Part shown: positions 1 to 7,432 of the stretch, piece by piece
Layout: every line of letters starts with the position of its first letter
Numbering within the stretch: the first letter of the stretch is position 1
Source of the DNA: Pseudomonadota bacterium
GTDB lineage: Bacteria > Pseudomonadota > Gammaproteobacteria > Pseudomonadales > UBA5518
Reading direction: 5' to 3'
Assembly (NCBI GenBank): GCA_963204845.1
Contig: CAUJIL010000255.1
Location: 1 to 21,672, forward strand
DNA: 21,672 bases
Made by a program: the position numbers and the translations under genes
The notes under the pieces: generated by a model
What the model was told of the DNA's origin: nothing
Seen by the model: the letters and a program-made list of their open reading frames with translations, nothing else
The model's database searches: none

Positions 1-36
1 TGTTTTCCCCGTCTGCCGCCCGCGCTTCGACCGTGC

Positions 37-883
37 TCAGCCGATCGCCAGCACCGGCATCGACTTCACGAGCGCGTCGATCGCCTTCATCTGCGCGAGA
101 AAATCTCCTAGCCGATCCAGCGGCAGCGCGCACGGGCCGTCGCACAGCGCGTGCTCCGGATCGGGGTGCGCCTCGAGGAACAGCCCGGCCAGTCCCTGCG
201 ACATCCCGGCCCGCCCCAGTTCCACCACCTGCTGGCGGCGCCCGCCCGCGGAGTCCGCGCGCCCGCCCGGCATCTGCAGCGCGTGCGTGACGTCGAAGAT
301 CACCGGATAGCCCAGGCGCTTCATGATGCCGAAGCCGAGCATGTCGACCACGAGGTTGTTGTAACCGAAACAGCTGCCGCGCTCGCACAGCATCAGCTCG
401 GCGTTGCCGGCCTCCTCGCACTTGCGCAGGATGTGTGCCATCTCGTGCGGCGCGAGGAACTGCGCCTTCTTGATGTTGATCGGGCGCCCCGTGCGCGCCA
501 TCGCGACCACGAGGTCGGTCTGGCGCGACAGGAACGCCGGCAACTGGATGACGTCGCAGACTTCGGCGACCGGCGCGGCCTGCCACGGCTCGTGCACATC
601 GGTGATCACCGGCACACCGAAGGTGCGCTTCACGTCCTCGAAGATACGCAACCCTTCCTCGAGACCGGGGCCGCGGAACGAAGTGATCGACGAGCGGTTC
701 GCCTTGTCGAACGAGGCCTTGAACACATACGGAATGTCGAGCCGCTCGCAGGCATGCACGTACGCATCGGCGACCTGCAACGCCAGCTCGCGCGACTCCA
801 GCACGTTCATGCCGCCGAACAGCACGAACGGCCGGTCGTTCGCGACCTCGATGGCGCCGACGCGCACCGTCTTCAGCGGCGCA

Positions 884-891
<8 letters not shown>
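37..891 (-). CDS. kdsA: 3-deoxy-8-phosphooctulonate synthase (KDO-8-P synthase)
   Basis: Cytoplasmic enzyme that condenses phosphoenolpyruvate with arabinose-5-phosphate to give KDO-8-phosphate, the precursor of the inner-core sugar of lipopolysaccharide. The N-terminus carries the family signature PFVLFGGMNVLES; the Asn in GGMNV (residue 29) marks the metal-independent class, since metal-dependent members have Cys there. Further family segments are TDVHEPWQA, INIKKAQFLAPHEM, ERGSCFGYNNLVVDM and DVTHALQMPGG. The length of 284 aa is normal. I chose the ATG at 891; an in-frame ATG at 900 gives three more residues but would have its purine-rich stretch too close. The start overlaps the pyrG stop by 8 bases, so translational coupling with pyrG is likely. 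The function call is secure; only the exact start is open. Confidence 0.96.
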
Positions 892-2524
<1,633 letters not shown>

Positions 2525-2593
2525 GCCTGGCCTTGAACGTGTCGAAACTGACTGGTCTGGACGCGAGGCGACGCCCCGCGAGGATGGGAGGTC

Positions 2594-2622
2594 ACCTTAC
2601 CAGAAAGGTTCCGCCGCCTCAA
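2594..2622 (-). promoter_or_regulatory. Candidate sigma-70 promoter for pyrG-kdsA
   Basis: Read on the minus strand, TTGAGG (2622-2617) is followed after 17 bases by TAAGGT (2599-2594), preceded by TGG, which fits an extended -10. Transcription would begin near 2587, giving a leader of about 60 bases before the pyrG ATG. Each hexamer is an imperfect match, so the extended -10 is the main support. This is a prediction by eye. Confidence 0.45.
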
Positions 2623-2701
2623 CGAAACCGCCGCATCAACGAGGCCGCCGCCTTCCCGGCCAGTGCGGGGGTCGCGTGGGCCCGCGACCGACGATGTCCG
2701 C

Positions 2702-2757
2702 GACTCGGCGTTTGCCCGAACAGGCCCGCGATTCGGCGTTTGCCCGAACATGCCCGC
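2702..2757. repeat. 28-bp tandem duplication next to a REP cluster
   Basis: Two adjacent 28-base units, 2702-2729 and 2730-2757, differ at only two positions. Each contains TTCGG/CTCGG and CCGAA half-sites separated by 7 bases, which resemble a loosened version of the neighbouring REP palindrome. The second unit abuts the GTAG head of the first clear REP element. It lies between pyrG and gap1, outside any coding region I can support. It may be decayed REP sequence. Confidence 0.7.
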
Positions 2758-2840
2758 GTAGGTTCGGCCTGTGGCCGAACAATTCATGTCCGGGCACAGC
2801 CCGGACCTACGCAACCGTCCGGGCACAGCCCGGACCTACG
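2758..2840. repeat. REP cluster 1: three GTAG-headed palindromes, one inverted pair plus one extra
   Basis: Element A (2758-2780) reads GTAG then arms GTTCGGCC and GGCCGAAC around TGT. Elements B (2788-2810) and C (2817-2839) lie in the opposite orientation, with arms GTCCGGGC and GCCCGGAC around ACA followed by CTAC. All three have perfect 8-bp stems. A and B face each other across a 7-base AT-rich spacer, the layout of a bacterial interspersed mosaic element. GTAG at the 5' end of a palindrome is the known signature of REPs mobilised by RAYT transposases. The cluster sits downstream of gap1 and upstream of the pyrG promoter, where the hairpins could end or protect the gap transcript. The same two palindrome types recur at 16781-16899. 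Confidence 0.85.
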
Positions 2841-2864
2841 CGGTGGCGTGGACCGGTGCGCCCG

Positions 2865-3866
2865 TCAGGCCCAGGCGCGAAAGCGCTCCACGAGGTCGCA
2901 GACGCGCTGCGAATAGCCCCACTCGTTGTCGTACCAGCTCAGGCACTTCAGGAAGCGCCCGCCACGCACGGCCGTGAAGCCGGCGTCGAAGATCGACGAG
3001 TGCGGGTTGCCGATCACGTCGGAGGACACCACCGGCTGCTCGGTGTACTGCAGGATGCCCTTCAGCTGCACCGATCCGGCTGCCTCGGCCATCGCGCGGT
3101 GCACGTCGGCGACGCTCACATCGCGCCCGAGTTCGACGAACAGGTCCACCACCGAGCCGTCGGGGACCGGCACCCGCGAGGCAATGCCGTCCAGGCGCCC
3201 CTTGAGTTCCGGCAGTACCTTGCCGACCGCGCGCGCGGCGCCGGTGGTGGTCGGGATGATGTTCTCGGCCGCTGCGCGGCTGCGCCGCCAGTCGCTGTGC
3301 GGCACGTCGGCCAGGCGCTGGTCGTTGGTGTAGGCGTGCACGGTGTTGATCACGCCCTCGACGATGCCGAAGTTCTCGTGCAGCACGCGCGCCACCGGCG
3401 CCAGGCAGTTCGTGGTGCAGCTCGCGTTCGACACGATCCGGTGCCCGGGCTGCAGGCCCGCGTCGTTCACGCCGAGCACCACGGTGTAGTCGATCTCGTC
3501 CTTGGCCGGCACGGTCAGGATCACCCGGGCGGCGCCCGCGTCCAGGTGACGCTGCAGCTCGTCGCGCTTCTTGAACTTGCCGGTGGCCTCGATCACCACG
3601 TCCACGCCCAGTTCGCGCCACGGCAGCGCAGTCGGATCCTTCTCGCCGAGCATGCGGGTGCGTCCGTGCGCGGTGACCAGGCAGCCGTCCGCGAGCGCCA
3701 GCGGTCCGCGGAACGGTCCCATCACGGTGTCGTAGCGCAGCAGGTACATCAGCGCCGCGTCGTCGAACACGTCGTTGATCGCGACCACCTCGACGTCGTC
3801 GCGGCGGTCGAGGATGCGGAACACCGAACGCCCGATGCGGCCGAACCCGTTGATTGCAACTCTCAT
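2865..3866 (-). CDS. gap: Glyceraldehyde-3-phosphate dehydrogenase, type I, catalytically intact
   Basis: NAD-dependent oxidation and phosphorylation of glyceraldehyde-3-phosphate to 1,3-bisphosphoglycerate in glycolysis, reversible in gluconeogenesis. It has 333 aa, the usual length. The Rossmann start INGFGRIGR is followed by Asp32 in AINDVF, which selects NAD. The catalytic Cys150 lies in SNASCTTN, His177 in NTVHAYTND, the S-loop in RRSRAAAENIIP, and the phosphate-site Arg231 in ASRVPVPDGS. Asn313 in WYDNEWGYS contacts the cofactor. The ATG at 3866 has a GGAGG ribosome binding site 9 bases upstream that almost touches the stop of the preceding paralogue gene. It is the last gene of a pilZ-hsp20-gap2-gap1 run, and REP hairpins follow it. 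I call it gap without a letter because gapA versus gapB cannot be settled here. Confidence 0.97.
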   Translation of the reverse strand: MRVAINGFGRIGRSVFRILDRRDDVEVVAINDVFDDAALMYLLRYDTVMGPFRGPLALADGCLVTAHGRTRMLGEKDPTALPWRELGVDVVIEATGKFKKRDELQRHLDAGAARVILTVPAKDEIDYTVVLGVNDAGLQPGHRIVSNASCTTNCLAPVARVLHENFGIVEGVINTVHAYTNDQRLADVPHSDWRRSRAAAENIIPTTTGAARAVGKVLPELKGRLDGIASRVPVPDGSVVDLFVELGRDVSVADVHRAMAEAAGSVQLKGILQYTEQPVVSSDVIGNPHSSIFDAGFTAVRGGRFLKCLSWYDNEWGYSQRVCDLVERFRAWA

Positions 3867-3881
3867 CGTCGTCGTCCTCCC

Positions 3882-4883
3882 TCAGCCCCGGACCGCGTAG
3901 GCACGCACCACGTCGAGCACGCGGCAGGCGTGGCCCAGCGTTTCGTACCATGCCAGCGTCTTCACCATGCGCGTTCCCGCGCGCTGGGTGCCCTGTGCAT
4001 CGAACAGCAGCGACTGCCGGCAGCCGATCACGTCGGAGGACACGATCGGGTCCTCGGCCACGCCGATCAGCGCCGGGCGCGCCGCCGCCGCCTCCCGCAT
4101 CACCTGATTGATGCGCTCGGCATCCGCCACCTCGCGCAGCACGCAGTTGAGATCGAGCAGCGAACCGTGCTGCACCGGCACGTTCAGCGCACACCCCGAC
4201 AGTCGGCCCGCGAAGCGCGGCAGCAGCTGCTCGATGCACGCTGCCGAGGCATTGGCGTTCGGGATGATGTTCTGCGCCGCGGAACGACTGCGGCGCTGGT
4301 CTCCCTGCGCGTAGTCCTGCAACGGCTGGTCGCTGGTGTAGGCGTGGATCGTGGTCATGGTCGCGTACTCGACGCCGAGCGCGCGATCGATCGCATCGAG
4401 CAGCAGCGCGAAGGCGTTGGTGGTCGGCGAGCCGGCCGACACCACGCGGTCCGCGGCGCTGGCCTCGGCCTCGTTGATTCCCGCTATCAGCACGCGGTCG
4501 GGCTGCTCGGCCAGCGAGGCGTAGACCAGCCGCCGGCCGCCGGCGGCGAGCTGCGCCTCGGCGTGCGCGCGCTGGCGGTACCGGCCGGTCGCGTCGATCA
4601 CGCAGTCGACGCCGAAGGCGTCCCACGGCACGTCACCCGGCGCCACCAGCTGCAGCATGCGCGTGCTGAATCCGTCGCCGCGCAGGTGATTGCCCTCGAG
4701 CCGGCACGAAAAACCGTCCTCGGCACCGGTCTCGAGCAGGTACTGCAGCACCTGCGGCTTGCCGATGTCGGCCACCGCCACGATCTCGACGTCGTCCGCC
4801 GCCGCGGCCAACCGATAGATCTGGCGCCCCATCTGCCCCAGCCCCATCAGGCCGATGCGTTGTTTACTCTTCGCCTCCGGCAT
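3882..4883 (-). CDS. GAPDH-fold paralogue lacking the catalytic cysteine (probable pseudoenzyme)
   Basis: The protein has 333 aa, the same length as its neighbour, and aligns with it end to end at an offset of about 7 to 3 residues. Retained: the Rossmann motif GLMGLGQMGR, the NAD-selecting Asp39 in VADIG, His180 in TIHAYTSDQ, the S-loop RRSRSAAQNIIP and SSDVIG. Lost: the catalytic Cys is Pro153 (SAGSPTTN, codon CCG at 4427-4425), the phosphate-site Arg231 is Asn234 (CALNVPVQHGS), the PTTTGA loop is PNANAS, and the cofactor Asn313 is Thr314. Normal thiohemiacetal chemistry is therefore impossible. The ATG at 4883 has GGGAG 7 bases upstream; a longer GTG start at 4964 lacks support. The stop is 15 bases before gap1. 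I infer a structural or regulatory partner of GAPDH, perhaps in mixed tetramers, but no function is proven. Confidence 0.9.
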   Translation of the reverse strand: MPEAKSKQRIGLMGLGQMGRQIYRLAAAADDVEIVAVADIGKPQVLQYLLETGAEDGFSCRLEGNHLRGDGFSTRMLQLVAPGDVPWDAFGVDCVIDATGRYRQRAHAEAQLAAGGRRLVYASLAEQPDRVLIAGINEAEASAADRVVSAGSPTTNAFALLLDAIDRALGVEYATMTTIHAYTSDQPLQDYAQGDQRRSRSAAQNIIPNANASAACIEQLLPRFAGRLSGCALNVPVQHGSLLDLNCVLREVADAERINQVMREAAAARPALIGVAEDPIVSSDVIGCRQSLLFDAQGTQRAGTRMVKTLAWYETLGHACRVLDVVRAYAVRG

Positions 4884-4910
4884 CTCGTTTCTCCCGCTTG
4901 CAGGCAATGG

Positions 4911-4947
4911 ACGACCGGCCGCGGGCGTGCACCCCGCGCGCGGTCGT
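4911..4947 (-). promoter_or_regulatory. Long intercistronic hairpin between hsp20 and the GAPDH-like gene
   Basis: The arms 4911-4925 and 4933-4947 are 15 bases each and pair with two mismatches around the loop CGTGCAC. The structure lies between the hsp20 stop and the ribosome binding site of the GAPDH-like gene. On the minus strand it is not followed by a T-run, so it is a weak candidate for a classical terminator. It more likely stabilises or processes the mRNA, or partly separates expression of hsp20 from the gap genes. The high GC of the region raises the chance of fortuitous pairing, but a 15-base arm is more than usual. Confidence 0.5.
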
Positions 4948-4964
4948 GTGTTCGGGTGGTGCAC

Positions 4965-5504
4965 TCAGTCGATGCGGACCTTGCGCGAGGGAGCCCTCTC
5001 GACCTTGGGCAGCACCAGCTCCAGCACCCCGTCGCGGAAGCTCGCGCTGGCCTGGTCGCCGACCACCTCGACCGGCAACGCCAGCGTGCGCTGGAAGCTG
5101 CCGCTGGCGATCTCGCGCCGGAAGTAGTCCCCGTGCTCCTCCTTGCTCTCCTTGTGCGTTTCCCCGCGGATCGTGACCGTCTGGTCGGTGAGCGAGATGT
5201 GCAGGTCGTCCTTGGTCACGCCGGGAATCTCGGCGCGCACCAGGATCTCCTTGCCGCGGTCGATCACGTCGACCTTCGGCGCGTGCGCCTGGAACGGCCA
5301 GCCCATGTCGCCGAGCGCCGGGAAGCCCATGCGCGACATCAGCCCGCGCGAGAGCCGGTCGAACAGCACGTCCATTTCCTCGAAGGGACTCAGCGAGCGC
5401 GGCGCGCGCGTCTTCGCCGATGCCGTCACCGCCTGCTGCGCCTTGCCGGTCTTCGGCCTGGCCGCAACGCCCTTGCGGCCCGGTTTCGACTTGTCGTTTG
5501 CCAT
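4965..5504 (-). CDS. Small heat-shock protein, Hsp20 / alpha-crystallin family
   Basis: An ATP-independent holdase that keeps unfolding proteins soluble in the cytoplasm. The alpha-crystallin domain spans about residues 74-168: KVDVIDRGKEILVRAEIPGV at its start and the signature SFRDGVLELVLPK at 155-167. The C-terminus ends RKVRID, whose V-R-I fits the I/V-x-I/V motif that docks into neighbouring subunits. The first 35 or so residues are an unusual Lys/Arg/Ala-rich tail (MANDKSKPGRKG...) before the normal SPFEEMDVLFDRL helix; it is probably disordered. The total of 179 aa is longer than most bacterial Hsp20 proteins. The ATG at 5504 has AGGAG 9 bases upstream. It is flanked by pilZ (34 bases upstream) and the GAPDH-like gene. 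No sigma-32 promoter was recognised. Confidence 0.93.
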   Translation of the reverse strand: MANDKSKPGRKGVAARPKTGKAQQAVTASAKTRAPRSLSPFEEMDVLFDRLSRGLMSRMGFPALGDMGWPFQAHAPKVDVIDRGKEILVRAEIPGVTKDDLHISLTDQTVTIRGETHKESKEEHGDYFRREIASGSFQRTLALPVEVVGDQASASFRDGVLELVLPKVERAPSRKVRID

Positions 5505-5538
5505 GATCGGGTACTCCTAGCCCCCAACGATACTCACA

Positions 5539-5868
5539 TCAGCCGTGCACGCTCGCGCCGTTGCGCTTCACGAAGGCGATCATCGCATCGGCCACCTGCA
5601 CCTCGCCAGCATCGAGCTCGAGCGCCGCCCCGTCATCGCCGGTACGCACCACCGAACCCCAGACGCACTGCATCGCCCCGGGTCGATCCTCGGCCGTGCG
5701 CAGCTCGCACTGCACACGCTGGTGCCGCGCGAGTTCGTCGCATTCGGTTTCGATGAACAGGCCGTGGGTGCTGGCATCGCGTATCCGGCCGGTGGCGATC
5801 GGGAGGCCCCGCCGGTAGATCAGCGTGGCCATCCCCACCGGGACGCGTGCATGGTGACGATGCTCCAT
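5539..5868 (-). CDS. PilZ domain protein (probable c-di-GMP receptor)
   Basis: A single-domain protein of 109 aa. It shows both halves of the c-di-GMP binding signature: RxxxR at residues 4-8 (RHHAR) and DxSxxG at 31-36 (DASTHG). A beta-barrel-like pattern follows (GLFIETE, QRVQCELRTAE, QCVWGSVVRTGD, GAALELD). PilZ proteins of this size are typically soluble adaptors that pass a c-di-GMP signal to a partner. The ATG at 5868 has GGAGG 6 bases upstream. It is the first gene of the minus-strand run leading to hsp20 and the two GAPDH genes, with only 34 bases to hsp20. That placement suggests co-transcription, but a link between c-di-GMP and those genes is inference. Confidence 0.88.
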   Translation of the reverse strand: MEHRHHARVPVGMATLIYRRGLPIATGRIRDASTHGLFIETECDELARHQRVQCELRTAEDRPGAMQCVWGSVVRTGDDGAALELDAGEVQVADAMIAFVKRNGASVHG

Positions 5869-5900
5869 GATCCGCCCTCCGTCGCAAAGGTATCGTCACC

Positions 5901-5929
5901 ATTCTTTCCCCGCCCACCCGGGATTGCAA
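5901..5929 (-). promoter_or_regulatory. Candidate promoter upstream of pilZ
   Basis: On the minus strand, TTGCAA (5929-5924) is followed after 17 bases by AAGAAT (5906-5901), each a 4-of-6 match to sigma-70 consensus. It lies in the 70-base gap between malQ and pilZ and would give a leader of about 25-30 bases carrying the pilZ ribosome binding site. It could drive pilZ-hsp20-gap2-gap1. It is a weak prediction. Confidence 0.3.
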
Positions 5930-5938
5930 TGACTCACG

Positions 5939-7432
5939 TCAACCGCCCGCGGCCGGCGCCAGCCTGCCGTAGGTGCCGAACAGCGCGCGCAGGCGTGCGG
6001 CCAGTTCGGCCGTGAGTTGCCCGGGCTGGCATTGCCAGTTCCAGTTGCCGACCGTGGTGCCGGGGCGGTTCATGCGGTGGCTCGAGTCGAGGGCGAGCAG
6101 ATCCTGCATCGGGATCACCGCGAGCCGCGCGACCGAGGCCAGTGCCGCGCGCACCAGCGGCCACGGCATCGCTTCGCCGGGAGCGCCGAGGTAGTCCAGC
6201 ACGTGCCGTCGGGTCGGCTCGTCGAGCGCCTCGAACCAGCCGCGGGTGGTGTCGTTGTCGTGGGTGCCGGTGTAGACCACGTTCAGCGCCTCGTGGTTGT
6301 GCGGCAGGTAGGGATTGGCGCCATCACCGTCGAACGCGAACTGCAGCACCAGCATGCCGGGCAGTCCGAAGCGCCGGCGCAGCGCCTCGACCGCGGGCGT
6401 GATGATGCCGAGGTTCTCCGCGACCAGCGTGCCCTCCCCGGCGACATCCAGCAGCGCACCGAGCACCGCCTCGCCCGGCGTGTCCTCCCAGTGCCCCACC
6501 GCCGCCGACGGCGCCTCGCGATCGATGTGCCAGCAGGCGTGGAAGCCGCGGAAGTGGTCGATGCGCACCAGGTCGAAGCGGCGGCGCTCGGCGGCGATGC
6601 GCCGCCGCCACCAGCCGAAACCGTCCGCAGCCATCGCGTCCCAGTCGTAGTGCGGGTTGCCCCAGCGCTGCCCCTCGACGCTGAAGTAGTCCGGCGGCAC
6701 GCCGGTGACGGTCAGCGGCCGGCCCGCCGCATCGAGCCGGAACAGCCCGCGCGCGGCCCACACGTCGGCGCTGTCGTGCGCGACGAAGATCGGCAGGTCG
6801 CCGAAGATCGCCACCGCGTGGCGCGCCGCGTAGGCGCGCAACTCCTGCCACTGGCGGTCGAACACGTACTGCTCGAAACGCAGCGCCGCGATGCGCCTGC
6901 GCAGACTGCCGGCCACGGCCGCGAGCGCGCCGGCGTCGCGATCGCGCAGCCCGGGCTCCCAGTCGGTCCAGACGGTGCCGGCGCCGGTCTCGGCGATCGC
7001 GGTGAACAGCACATAATCCTCGAGCCAGTGCTGCCCGGCGCACCAGGCCGCGAAGCGTTCGCTGCTGGCACGATCGGTAGCGCAGGCGGCGGCGAAACGC
7101 CGCGCCGCCACGTCCAGCGCCCACTGGCGATCGGCACCGTGCTCGCGCACCCGCTGCAGCTCCGCCGCCGCCAGCAGGCCGCGGTCGGCCAGCCAGTCCA
7201 GGCTGATCAGGCGCGGATTGCCACCATGCGCGGAGGTGGCGTTGTACGGCGAGCCGTCGGTGTGGGTCGGCGCGAGCGGCAGCATCTGCCACACGCGCGC
7301 TCCGGCCGCGGCGAGAAACTCGACGAAACGGTAGGCGGAATGCCCCATGTCGCCGGCGCCGTAGGGCGACGGCAGCGAACTCAGGTGCAGCAGCACGCCT
7401 GCAGCGCGCTGCCCGAACAGCGATTCGCTCAC
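5939..7432 (-). CDS. malQ: 4-alpha-glucanotransferase (amylomaltase, GH77)
   Basis: Transfers alpha-1,4-glucan segments between chains and releases glucose, which reshapes short maltodextrins for phosphorylase. The 497-aa length fits the compact GH77 type. The family motifs are in order: GVLLHLSSLPSPYGAGDMG at the N-terminus, GVPPDYFSVEGQRWGNPHYDW at about 244-264 (20 residues of it conserved), the nucleophile Asp292 in VRIDHFRGF, the acid/base Glu339 in LVAENLG, GLPGM, and the third carboxylate Asp392 in GTHDND. The start is GTG at 7432, overlapping the upstream GH57 stop in a GTGA arrangement, so the two are translationally coupled. It is the last gene of glgC-GH57-malQ. Confidence 0.96.
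   Translation of the reverse strand: MSESLFGQRAAGVLLHLSSLPSPYGAGDMGHSAYRFVEFLAAAGARVWQMLPLAPTHTDGSPYNATSAHGGNPRLISLDWLADRGLLAAAELQRVREHGADRQWALDVAARRFAAACATDRASSERFAAWCAGQHWLEDYVLFTAIAETGAGTVWTDWEPGLRDRDAGALAAVAGSLRRRIAALRFEQYVFDRQWQELRAYAARHAVAIFGDLPIFVAHDSADVWAARGLFRLDAAGRPLTVTGVPPDYFSVEGQRWGNPHYDWDAMAADGFGWWRRRIAAERRRFDLVRIDHFRGFHACWHIDREAPSAAVGHWEDTPGEAVLGALLDVAGEGTLVAENLGIITPAVEALRRRFGLPGMLVLQFAFDGDGANPYLPHNHEALNVVYTGTHDNDTTRGWFEALDEPTRRHVLDYLGAPGEAMPWPLVRAALASVARLAVIPMQDLLALDSSHRMNRPGTTVGNWNWQCQPGQLTAELAARLRALFGTYGRLAPAAGG

Noticed and set aside
2702..2840. CRISPR-like array of short repeats
   Set aside because: Units are directly adjacent or separated by a few bases, with no uniform spacers and no cas genes; the elements fit REP palindromes.
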